64,000 nucleotides of DNA from contig CAXTBB010000024.1 of the NCBI GenBank assembly GCA_964242305.1, positions 1-64,000 on the forward strand, written 5' to 3'. Below are positions 52,420 to 59,904 of this stretch, piece after piece; positions within the stretch are counted from its first letter, which is position 1, and the number at the start of each line of letters is the position of its first letter. The translations under genes and the position numbers were made by a program. The stretch comes from DATLGB01 sp964242305. GTDB taxonomy: Bacteria; Actinomycetota; Thermoleophilia; Solirubrobacterales; Solirubrobacteraceae. The notes beneath the pieces were generated by a model. That model ran no database searches, was not told the DNA's origin, and worked only from the letters and a program-made list of their open reading frames with translations.

Positions 52420-53678
52420 GGCAGCGTGAAGGAGGTCGCCACCCGCCGGCCGGCCGGCTCGGCGACCTCCGGGAAGCGGTGCGGCAGGACGGCGACGTCG
52501 AAGACCTCCTGCACGAGGTCCTCGAAGCGCAGGAAGCCGACGATCGAACCGGTGCGCAGATCGACCATCCAGACACCCGACTGCCGTTCGCGCAGACGCG
52601 CGGCGAGCGGGAGGCCCCCGAAGGTCGAGGTCTCACGGATCTGGGAGAGCCCGATGAGCGCGAGGTCGCCGATGAAGTCCAGGCCGCGGGTGAAGCCGGG
52701 CAGCTCGGCGACGGTCTCGAGCGTCCCCGTCGCGAGGTCGACGGTCGCGAGTGTCCCGCGCCCGGACTCGAGCACGTACAGGCGGCCGCCGTGCCAGCGT
52801 GGCGAGTGGGGCATCGACAGACCGGTGACGATCGGCTCGCGCGAAGCCACGTCGAGCAGGACGCCGCCGCCGGCGCGGGTGTCGCGCCAGCTGCCCTTGG
52901 TGTCGCCCGTCCCGAGCGCCGTGACGTAGGCGGGGCGGTCGTCGCGGACGGCGAGGCCGTTGAGGTGGCATCGATCCTCGTCGGCGAGCTCGGTGATCTG
53001 CGGCGGCGTCCAACGCGGGACGATGCTGTGCTCGGCGTCGAGCGTGGCCAGGCACGAGAACGCCGTCGCCACCAGCCACAGCTCGCCACCGGCGAAGGCG
53101 AGGTCGTGGACGGCGACGTCGCCGGTCACGTGCCGGTTGCGCAGCAGGTAGCACGCGTCCTCGCCGTCGCGCGCGGCCGCCGGCATGTCGTGGAGGTCCC
53201 ACACCTCGGTGCGGGTTCCGAGCGCGAGCCGGCCCGGTGCCGATGCGATCCCCATCGGCTTGTCGACGTCGCGGAAGTGGGTGTTGAGGGCTCCGTCGGG
53301 ACTGGCGCGCGCGGTCACGAGCTTGCCCGTCTGGTAGGTCGAGACGGTCACCGAGCAGCCCGCGCCGGCGAGCGTCTGCGCAAACGTCCGGGTCGAGACG
53401 CTGCCCAGCGGCTCGGCCTCCTCGCCGAGGTCCGCGCGCCGGGCCGCCTCGAACGGACCCAGCAGCGCCTGGTCGTAGGCGACGCCGAGGAACGCGCACA
53501 CGCGCTCCAGACCGGGTCGCGGGTCGCCGCCGTCCAGCTCCGCTTCGCCGAGCTCGAGCGTCTCGTCGCCCGCGATGACCCGGATGCCCGCGGGGCCGTT
53601 CGCGCGCGCGACGAAGTGCTCGGCATAGGCCTGCTCGAGCGCGTCCGCCAGCACCGCGCTGCCGACGACGACGATCAC
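52416..53678 (-). CDS. TIGR03032-family protein with sulfotransferase-like N-terminal remnant
   Basis: A 420-residue protein. From about residue 95 it matches the TIGR03032 family (FAQTLAGAGCSVTVSTYQTG, HFRDVDKPMGIA, DRCHLNGLAVRDDRPAYVTA, MPHSPRWHGGRLYVLESGRG), a beta-propeller-like family of unknown function. The first 80 residues include DPRPGLERVCAFLGVAYDQA, resembling the C-terminal helices of sulfotransferases, so the protein may derive from a fusion. GTG 53678 overlaps the stop of a short upstream frame (GTGA). Confidence 0.82.
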   Translation of the reverse strand: MIVVVGSAVLADALEQAYAEHFVARANGPAGIRVIAGDETLELGEAELDGGDPRPGLERVCAFLGVAYDQALLGPFEAARRADLGEEAEPLGSVSTRTFAQTLAGAGCSVTVSTYQTGKLVTARASPDGALNTHFRDVDKPMGIASAPGRLALGTRTEVWDLHDMPAAARDGEDACYLLRNRHVTGDVAVHDLAFAGGELWLVATAFSCLATLDAEHSIVPRWTPPQITELADEDRCHLNGLAVRDDRPAYVTALGTGDTKGSWRDTRAGGGVLLDVASREPIVTGLSMPHSPRWHGGRLYVLESGRGTLATVDLATGTLETVAELPGFTRGLDFIGDLALIGLSQIRETSTFGGLPLAARLRERQSGVWMVDLRTGSIVGFLRFEDLVQEVFDVAVLPHRFPEVAEPAGRRVATSFTLP

Positions 53679-53803
53679 GCCGGCGCCGCCGTGCGCAGGG
53701 CCGGGGCGACGCGGTCACATTGGACGGTCCCCTCGGTCGGCGCAGCGATGCCGGCGCCCGTCGTGCCGGCCCCGATCACGCCGATGGTCTGCGCAGCGCC
53801 GAT
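53675..53803 (-). pseudogene. Short frame with hydroxyacyl-CoA dehydrogenase Rossmann motif
   Basis: A 42-codon frame reading leftwards from ATC 53803 encodes QTIGVIGAGTTGAGIAAPTE, almost exactly the N-terminal NAD-binding loop of 3-hydroxyacyl-CoA dehydrogenases, and then unrelated sequence to a TGA overlapping the next gene's GTG. TAGGCT lies 7 nt upstream of the ATC. It is either a dehydrogenase stump or a translated leader peptide for the TIGR03032 gene. Confidence 0.5.
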
Positions 53804-53850
53804 GGTCCGGAGCCTAGACCGCGTCCATGGCGAGCGGGTCGGGCGGCGGG

Positions 53851-54807
53851 TCAGCGGGCGCGCTTGACCGCGTAGAGGGCCTCGTCGGCGCGGCTGACGA
53901 GGCCCTCGAGCGTCTCCGGCGGCTCCCACTCGGCGGCCCCCCACGAGACGCCGACCTCCGTCGGCCGCGCCTCCACGAGGCGCGCGGCGACCATGCGGGC
54001 TTCGGCGAGCGTGGCGGCGGTGAGCAGGACGGCGAACTCGTCACCGCCCCAGCGCACGAGCAGGTCGGGCGCGCGGATCAGCGGGTACCAGCGCTGGCCC
54101 ACGGCGCGCAGGACGTCGTCCCCGGCCGCGTGACCCAGGGTGTCGTTGACGTTCTTGAAGCCGTCGAGGTCGAACAGGACGACGGAGACCGCCGCGCCCT
54201 GGCGGCTGGCGCGGCTGAGCTCGCGCCGCGCGCGGTCGTCCCACCAGCGGCGGTTGCCCAGGCCGGTGAGCGGGTCGATGCGGGCGAGCCGTTCGATCTC
54301 GCGCGTGGCCGAGCGCAGGGACAGCTCGTCGGCGATGATCGCGCCGAGATCCCCCAGGGCGGCGCGGTCGGCGTCCGACCAGGTGCGGGGATGGTCGTCG
54401 ATGGCGCACAGCGCGCCGAGCACGTGCCCGTCGGGCGAGCGCAGCGGCACGCCGAGATAGGCGATCACATGGTCCTCGGTGACGCCCAGGTTGCCGTTCA
54501 GCCGGGCGTCCTCGCGCGAGTCCGTGACGACGAACGGCTCACCGTCGCGGACCACGTGCTGGCAGAAGGAGTTGCTCAATGGCGTCGTCCCACGGACGGG
54601 GAAGCTCGGGTTCTCGCTGGTCCCGGCGATGGTGGTCTGGCGCTCGTCGTCGACGATGTTGACCAGCGCCGTGTCGACCTGGAGCAGGCGGACGACCAGG
54701 CGCGAGATCCGCTCCAGCGCCTCCAGGCTGACCTCGCCGGAGAGGTCGGCGGCGCGCAGCGCGGCCAGGCGCTCGGGATCGTCCAGCGCCTGGCCGCGGG
54801 TGCTCAT
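53851..54807 (-). CDS. GAF-GGDEF diguanylate cyclase
   Basis: A 318-residue cytoplasmic signalling protein. Residues about 20-155 are a GAF domain (LLQVDTALVNIVDDERQTTI, SFCQHVVRDGEPFVVTDSRE, YLGVPLRSPDGHVLGALCAI). Residues 160-318 are GGDEF with DPLTGLGNRRWWDDRAR, LFDLDGFKNVNDTLGHAAGD and an intact active site RWGGDEFA. An RxxD inhibitory site lies five residues before GGDEF (RAPDLLVRW), so feedback inhibition by c-di-GMP is expected. No EAL domain. TAGGGT lies 8 nt before ATG 54807. Confidence 0.93.
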   Translation of the reverse strand: MSTRGQALDDPERLAALRAADLSGEVSLEALERISRLVVRLLQVDTALVNIVDDERQTTIAGTSENPSFPVRGTTPLSNSFCQHVVRDGEPFVVTDSREDARLNGNLGVTEDHVIAYLGVPLRSPDGHVLGALCAIDDHPRTWSDADRAALGDLGAIIADELSLRSATREIERLARIDPLTGLGNRRWWDDRARRELSRASRQGAAVSVVLFDLDGFKNVNDTLGHAAGDDVLRAVGQRWYPLIRAPDLLVRWGGDEFAVLLTAATLAEARMVAARLVEARPTEVGVSWGAAEWEPPETLEGLVSRADEALYAVKRAR

Positions 54808-54818
54808 GGCTGTGAACC

Positions 54819-55250
54819 CTAGCTCTGGGACTGGGCGGAACCGCTGGGCGGCGCGCTGCCGCTGGGTGGCGTGCTGCCGCTCGGCGGCGTCCCCGTCTCG
54901 CCGCCGTCCGGACGGCTGGCCGCGAGCGCCTTCTGCACGGTCGCGGTGGACAGGTCGAGCTCCTTGGCCAGCGTCGCCGCCATGTCGGTCGGCGTGCCGG
55001 TGCCGCCCTGCGTCGGACGGGCGGCGGCCATCGCCTTCTGGAGCTTGGCGGTGGAGACATTGAGGGCCTCGGCGAGCTTGGACACGTCCTGGCCGCCCGG
55101 CCCGCCGCCGCGCATCCCGCCCGGACCACCCATCTGGCCGGCGGTGTTGGTGGAGGCGACGGACGAGCTGCCGCCCTGGGCGACGGCGATCCCGCCCGCC
55201 GCCGCGAGGACGGCGGCACACGCGCCGATGGCGATCTTCTTGGCGATCAT
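54819..55250 (-). CDS. Small exported Gly/Ser/Pro-rich protein
   Basis: A 143-residue protein with signal peptide MIAKKIAIGACAAVLAAAGG. Then come a Gly-rich segment and two copies of a short helical repeat, (D)VSKLAEALNVSTAKLQKAM and LAKELDLSTATVQKALAA, ending in three PPSGS repeats. The helical repeats resemble putative peptidoglycan-binding-like or DUF-type helix-turn-helix repeats seen in small actinobacterial secreted proteins. Function unknown. It lies between a GT39-like gene and the GGDEF gene on the same strand. Confidence 0.7.
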   Translation of the reverse strand: MIAKKIAIGACAAVLAAAGGIAVAQGGSSSVASTNTAGQMGGPGGMRGGGPGGQDVSKLAEALNVSTAKLQKAMAAARPTQGGTGTPTDMAATLAKELDLSTATVQKALAASRPDGGETGTPPSGSTPPSGSAPPSGSAQSQS

Positions 55251-55270
55251 GGTCTCTTGGCTTCCCTTCG

Positions 55271-57001
55271 TTAGACGCGGTAGAGCCCGCTGATGGAGGA
55301 CACTTCGGTTCCGTGGGACTTGACCCACTCGGTGAGTTCGCCGTTGGCCCGGTCGCCGGCGATGAGCACGTACCGCAGCTCGCCCTTCGCAACCATCTGC
55401 TTCAGCTCGGAGAGGGTGGGGGCGGGGTCTTGCCCGTTGAACCCGCCCATCGTGACGACCGGCTTCCCGGTGGCCAAGATGATCTCCGCGCTGGCTTGAG
55501 AACCGGTGACGGCAACGAGGTACTTCGCCGCCCCCTGATGCTCGGCCAGGTACGCCGACAGCGTGCGGTCAGACTGAACGGACGGTTGTCCGAAACCGCC
55601 TTGCGTCGGGCCCGCCGACACGTTGTTGCCGTTGAGCGCCTCGCCGGAGGTGGAGGCGCTGTAGGCGGCCGGGCCCGCCAGCACGGCGCCCGCGGCCAGC
55701 AGGGCGACCCACGTGGTGCGCTCGCGCAGGGCGAAGGCGCCGAACGCGGCGGCGGCTGCCACCAGCGGGACGGCCGTGCGCAGCCACGGCGCGAAGTCCG
55801 GGGTCCGGGCCAGCAGTCCGACGGCCAGCCACGCGGTGGCGAGGATGGCCACCTCGAGCGCGGCGAAGCCGGCCCACGACTTCTTCGCCCACTCGACCAG
55901 CTCGATCATCCCGGCGCCGGCCAGCACCGCCACGGCCGGGGCCAGCGCGCTGACGTAGTACGGGTGGAAGATGCCCTGCTGAAAGGAGAACACGACGGCG
56001 TGGACGACGGCCCACACGCCGAACAGGGCGAAGCCCGCGCGGGTCCGGCCGCGCGTCCGGGCGACGCCGACGGCGAGGCCCGCGGCGGCGAGCGGCAGCA
56101 GCCAGGCGACCTGCCCGCCGACCTGCGCGTTGAACAGGCGCCCGAGGCCGGTGGCGCCGCCGAAGCCCCCACCGCCGGACGGCCCGCTCTCGCCGAACAC
56201 CCGGCCGAAGCCGTTGTAGCCGAGGATCAGGTCCCACACCGAGCCGTCGGTCGACCCGCCGATGTAGGGCGTGTCACCCGGCCACAGCGTCACCGCCAGC
56301 GGCCACGCCGCGCTGACCGCGACCATCGCCGCACCGGCGATCAGCAGCTGCTTGACGCGGATGAGGACAGGCTGCGGCGACCAGCCGGCGTAGGCGGCGA
56401 ACAGGGCCGGCACCACCATCCAGCCCTGGAGCATCTTGGTCATGAAGGCGAGGCCGACGACCGCACCCGCACCCGCGAGCGTCTTGGTGCGGCCCGACTC
56501 GATGGCGCGCACCGTCAGGTAGCCGGCCAGGACGAGCAGGAAGACCAGCAGCGCGTCCGGGTTGTTGACCCGGCCGATGGCGATGGAGACCGGCATCACG
56601 GCCAGCGCGAGCGCGCTGGCGACGGCGGCGCGCTCGGAGGCGAACCGCTTCACGGTCGCGTGCAGCAGCGCCACCGACCCGACCGTGCAGACGGCCTGGG
56701 GCAGCAGCATCGAGAACGACGAGAAGCCGAACACCCGGGCGCTGAGGCCCATCAGCCACAGCGACAGCGGCGGCTTGTCGACGGTGATGAAGCTGCCGGG
56801 GTCGATCGAGCCGAAGAACAGCGCCTTCCACGACTCGCTGGCCGACTTCACCGCGGCGGCGTAGTACGTGTTCGAGTAGCCGGAGCGCGTCAGCCCCCAG
56901 CCGACGAGCACGGCGGCGAGAACGAGCACCGCGGACAGCGCGAAGTTGGGCCGCCGCAGCGACAGCGTCGCCGCGCGGGGGCGGGGGAGAGCGAGTTCCA
57001 T
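55271..57001 (-). CDS. GT39/ArnT-like membrane glycosyltransferase
   Basis: A 576-residue protein with about 11-12 membrane segments and a C-terminal soluble domain. The first periplasmic loop holds SGYSNTYYAAAVKSASESW and GSFITVDKPPLSLWLMGLSA, with the Asp typical of GT-C enzymes using polyprenyl-phosphate sugars. FSFQQGIFHPYYVSALAPAV and the C-terminal EIILATGKPVVTMGGFNGQD are typical of the actinobacterial subgroup. It probably transfers a sugar to the cell envelope or an exported protein. Start ATG 57001. Confidence 0.88.
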   Translation of the reverse strand: MELALPRPRAATLSLRRPNFALSAVLVLAAVLVGWGLTRSGYSNTYYAAAVKSASESWKALFFGSIDPGSFITVDKPPLSLWLMGLSARVFGFSSFSMLLPQAVCTVGSVALLHATVKRFASERAAVASALALAVMPVSIAIGRVNNPDALLVFLLVLAGYLTVRAIESGRTKTLAGAGAVVGLAFMTKMLQGWMVVPALFAAYAGWSPQPVLIRVKQLLIAGAAMVAVSAAWPLAVTLWPGDTPYIGGSTDGSVWDLILGYNGFGRVFGESGPSGGGGFGGATGLGRLFNAQVGGQVAWLLPLAAAGLAVGVARTRGRTRAGFALFGVWAVVHAVVFSFQQGIFHPYYVSALAPAVAVLAGAGMIELVEWAKKSWAGFAALEVAILATAWLAVGLLARTPDFAPWLRTAVPLVAAAAAFGAFALRERTTWVALLAAGAVLAGPAAYSASTSGEALNGNNVSAGPTQGGFGQPSVQSDRTLSAYLAEHQGAAKYLVAVTGSQASAEIILATGKPVVTMGGFNGQDPAPTLSELKQMVAKGELRYVLIAGDRANGELTEWVKSHGTEVSSISGLYRV

Positions 57002-57057
57002 ACGGCCACGATGGCCGCCCCCGCTGCGCGCTCCGTGGGAGAACCCTGGGAACCTCC

Positions 57058-58014
57058 TCAGGCGGTCAGCCAGGCGCGCGGGTTGGCCTCGTAGACCTGG
57101 CGCTCGACGTCGTCGTCCCACACGCCGGCCTCGCGCAGGCGCGGGAGGACGTGGTCGAAGGGATAGGCCATGCCCCACTCGGGGTTGACGACGCCCGAGC
57201 CCATGAGCTGCTCGACGACCTCGGCCGGGAACCAGTCGATGGACGTCGCGTAGTCCGAGGAGATGAACAGGCGGTCCGCGTAGCCGCGCTCGAGCAGCGC
57301 GATCGTCGTCGTGTCCCGGCGCTCGTCGTCGAGGAACATCGGCAGGCCGTAGCGGTCCAGGCCGATCCACACGCCCTTCTCGAGCAGGGACTCGATGTAA
57401 CCGAGGTCGTCCGTGTCGCCGGTGTGGGCGATCTGGATCTTGGCCGGGTCGACGCCCTCCTCCAGGAAGATGTCCACCTGCTTGGGCCCGGTCTCGGACG
57501 CCGGCCGGGAGTGGGCCATGATCGGTGCGCCCGTGCGCAGGCTCGCGCGCGCGCACGCGCGGTGGAGCTTCTCCACGTTCTCGGTGATGCCCGGCTCGTC
57601 GGCCGCGCACTTGATGAAGCCGGCCTTGACGTCGGTGCCCTGGATGCCCGTCTCGATGTCGTGCACGAACATCTCGGCGATCGCGTCGGCGTCGCGGGCG
57701 CCGTAGAAGTGCGGCAGGTAGTCGTAGGTGTAGACGCCGGTGCACATGACGATCTGCATGCCCGTCTGCTCAGCCACACGTCGCGTGAAGGGCGCGCTCC
57801 GCCCGCCCAGCATCGCGGTCGGCTCGACGATGGTGCGGACGTCGTGGGCCTGGACGGACTCCACCTGCGCGACGGCGTCGGCGAACTGCTGGTCGGGGTC
57901 GTACCAGGCCGGCCACTGCTCGGCGACGGCCTCGTCGACGAAGCGGACGTGCTCGTGGATGACGGTCCGGCCGAGCGCGTCGGGCTCGATTGGACCGCTC
58001 ACCGTGTTGATCAT
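57058..58014 (-). CDS. Phosphotriesterase-family metal hydrolase (lactonase-like)
   Basis: A 318-residue TIM-barrel amidohydrolase of the PTE family. Metal ligands are visible: VIHEHVRF (H20, H22), the bridging Lys in DVKAGFIKCA (K135), APIMAHSRP (H168), IQIAHTGDTDD (H197) and FISSDYATS (Asp). Natural substrates in this family are usually lactones rather than organophosphates. Its ATG overlaps the upstream hydrolase stop (ATGA), placing it third in the operon from 59326. Confidence 0.9.
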   Translation of the reverse strand: MINTVSGPIEPDALGRTVIHEHVRFVDEAVAEQWPAWYDPDQQFADAVAQVESVQAHDVRTIVEPTAMLGGRSAPFTRRVAEQTGMQIVMCTGVYTYDYLPHFYGARDADAIAEMFVHDIETGIQGTDVKAGFIKCAADEPGITENVEKLHRACARASLRTGAPIMAHSRPASETGPKQVDIFLEEGVDPAKIQIAHTGDTDDLGYIESLLEKGVWIGLDRYGLPMFLDDERRDTTTIALLERGYADRLFISSDYATSIDWFPAEVVEQLMGSGVVNPEWGMAYPFDHVLPRLREAGVWDDDVERQVYEANPRAWLTA

Positions 58015-58838
58015 GTGACCTTGCTCCTCTCCTGCTTGAACGCGGTCTGCGCGATGGTGTCGGCGACCCGCTCCGGGGCGTCCCAGAACGGCGTGTGCCC
58101 CGCCTTGACGAGGGTGACGAAGTTCGCCTGGGGCAGGTGCGTGCGGAAGAACGGCTCGTGCTTGTCCTTGGGCAGCACGCGGTCCGTGTCACCCCACACG
58201 ATCGTCACCGGGACGTCGATGCGATCGAGGCCCTCGAGCTTGCGGTCGTTGGCCTCCGCGGCCACCAGGAAGGACGAGAAGATCGGCGTGTCGGCGAACG
58301 CCTGCGCCATCGCCACGCCGTCCTCGGGGGAGATGCGGGTGCCGTTGAGCATCTGGTCGCGCATGGCGATCGCGCGCAGGCGCGGTGAGGCCATCACCCG
58401 CTCGAGCACGCGGGAGCTGCGCGACGTGGCGCCGTGCGAGCGGCGGAACTGCCTGCCGATGCGCTTGAGCTCGCGGTCCATCGCGCTGTCGTGCGTCCAG
58501 GCGCCGGCCGGCGAGATCGCCGTGACCGTGAGCGCCCGCCCGCGGGCCGCCATCTCCAGCGCGAGCTGGCCGCCCATCGACCAGCCGGCCACGTGCGCGC
58601 GCGTCCAGCCGACCTCGTCCATCATCGCCTCGAGCCCGTCGAGGATGTCGTCGAGCGTCCCGCCCTCCGGGAAGTCGGGGCCGCCCGTGTGCCCGGCCAC
58701 CGTCGGGGCGAGCACGTCGAACTGCTCCTCCAGCAACCCGATGACCGGCCCCCACGCGCGCCACGTCCCCGTGAAGCCGTGGATGAGCAGCAGGGGCGGA
58801 CCCTCGCCGCCCCGGTGGTGGTCGCCGAAGGCGCTCAC
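58011..58838 (-). CDS. Alpha/beta hydrolase
   Basis: A 275-residue hydrolase: LLLIHGFTGTWRAWGPVIGL, nucleophile elbow VAGWSMGGQLALEMAA, acid in IVWGDTDRVLPKDKHEPF and VKAGHTPFWDAPERVADTI. GTG 58838 overlaps the stop of the lipoprotein (GTGA), and its own stop overlaps the PTE gene. A hydrolase plus a lactonase-like enzyme suggests stepwise opening of an ester or lactone. Substrate unknown. Confidence 0.88.
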   Translation of the reverse strand: MSAFGDHHRGGEGPPLLLIHGFTGTWRAWGPVIGLLEEQFDVLAPTVAGHTGGPDFPEGGTLDDILDGLEAMMDEVGWTRAHVAGWSMGGQLALEMAARGRALTVTAISPAGAWTHDSAMDRELKRIGRQFRRSHGATSRSSRVLERVMASPRLRAIAMRDQMLNGTRISPEDGVAMAQAFADTPIFSSFLVAAEANDRKLEGLDRIDVPVTIVWGDTDRVLPKDKHEPFFRTHLPQANFVTLVKAGHTPFWDAPERVADTIAQTAFKQERSKVT

Positions 58839-59326
58839 TGCTGCTGGAGCTTGTAGTTCACGTTGCCCTGGTCGTCCTTCTGGGTGACCTTCACGGTCGC
58901 CTTGCTGGTGCCGCTGGTCGCTGCGCAGTCGAACTGGTCGCCCTTCTTGCCGACGATGATCTCCGGACAGACGACCTTGACGTCCGTGGCCCCGACCTGC
59001 TCGCCGATGTTCTTGGCCATCAGGTTCTCGAGGTTGGTGCTGTGGACGAAGGGCGTGCTCACGGTGACGTTGCCCTGGTCGTCCTTCTCCGTGACCTTCG
59101 CCTTGCCGGTGGTGCCATCCGTGCCGGTCACCGTGCAGGTGAACGTCCCGCCTTTCTTGGCGGTCAGGCCGGACGGGCACTTAACCGACTTCACGTCGGC
59201 GCCGATCTGCGTCTTCACGTTCTTGGTGATGAACGTCTCGGCCTTGTCCGTGTCGATCGACTTGGCACACCCCGCCAGGGCGATCGCGGCCAGAACGGGA
59301 ACGGCGAGAAGAAGACGAGAGCGCAT
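58835..59326 (-). CDS. Lipoprotein with two DUF4333 domains
   Basis: A 163-residue lipoprotein. Signal and lipobox are LLLAVPVLAAIALAGC (Cys 20). Two tandem DUF4333 repeats follow: VKCPSGLTAKKGGTFTCTVT with EKDDQGNVTV, and VVCPEIIVGKKGDQFDCAAT with QKDDQGNVNY. Each repeat keeps a Cys pair. The family is extracytoplasmic and uncharacterised. TAGCAT lies 6 nt before ATG 59326. First gene of the operon with a hydrolase and PTE-like enzyme. Confidence 0.88.
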   Translation of the reverse strand: MRSRLLLAVPVLAAIALAGCAKSIDTDKAETFITKNVKTQIGADVKSVKCPSGLTAKKGGTFTCTVTGTDGTTGKAKVTEKDDQGNVTVSTPFVHSTNLENLMAKNIGEQVGATDVKVVCPEIIVGKKGDQFDCAATSGTSKATVKVTQKDDQGNVNYKLQQQ

Positions 59327-59332
59327 GTCGCG

Positions 59333-59342
59333 ATGCTATCGT
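59333..59342. promoter_or_regulatory. Overlapping divergent -10 elements sharing a central TA
   Basis: ATGCTATCGT holds TAGCAT on the minus strand (59338-59333, 6 nt before ATG 59326) and TATCGT on the plus strand (59337-59342, toward the TetR gene). The TA at 59337-59338 is common to both. The geometry is the same as at 30186-30195. Confidence 0.55.
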
Positions 59343-59352
59343 CGGAGCCACT

Positions 59353-59904
59353 ATTGGCGCGCCGCCAACAACCGTCCGGACCAGGCTGGAGCACGACGAA
59401 CGCCGGGAGCAGATCCTCGCGGCGGCCCGCCGGCTGTTCTCCGAGCGGCCGCCGGCGGAGGTGTCCGCGACGGAGGTGGCCCGGGAGGCGGGCGTCGCCC
59501 GCGGGCTGCTGCACCACTACTTCGGCGGCAAGGCAGAGCTCTACCGCGAGGTGGTGCGCTCCATGCTGCGCTACCCCGCCGTGCCCAGCGAGGTCGACCT
59601 CGAGGGGGACATCGACCGCTGGCTCACCATGGTCAGCCGCAACCGGGCCGCGTGGCTGGCCGCGCTGTCGGCGACCGACCCGGAGGTCGCCGCGGTGGTC
59701 GACGCCGCCCGCGACGAGGCGGTCGAGCGCCTGCTCACCCGCTTCGGGGGCGGGGCCGAGCTGCGGCCCGTGCTGCGCGCCTACTCCGCCTTCGCCGAGA
59801 CGGCCACCGTCGAGTGGCTCGTCCGGCGGCGCCTCACCCGGCGCCAGGTCCACGACTTGCTCATCTCGACCCTCACCCATCTGACTGGAGGACCTCCACC
59901 ATGA
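59353..59904 (+). CDS. TetR-family regulator, start codon non-standard or unclear
   Basis: A TetR protein whose helix-turn-helix is EQILAAARRLFSERPPAEVS and ATEVAREAGVARGLLHHYFG. The first GTG/ATG in frame is GTG 59461, inside the helix-turn-helix, so it cannot be the true start. The frame is open back to the leaderless-type -10 TATCGT (59337-59342); ATT 59353, 10 nt after it, or CTG 59386 are the possible initiators. The stop overlaps the acyl-CoA dehydrogenase start (ATGA), suggesting control of fatty-acid or related catabolism. Confidence 0.8.
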   Translation: MGAPPTTVRTRLEHDERREQILAAARRLFSERPPAEVSATEVAREAGVARGLLHHYFGGKAELYREVVRSMLRYPAVPSEVDLEGDIDRWLTMVSRNRAAWLAALSATDPEVAAVVDAARDEAVERLLTRFGGGAELRPVLRAYSAFAETATVEWLVRRRLTRRQVHDLLISTLTHLTGGPPP

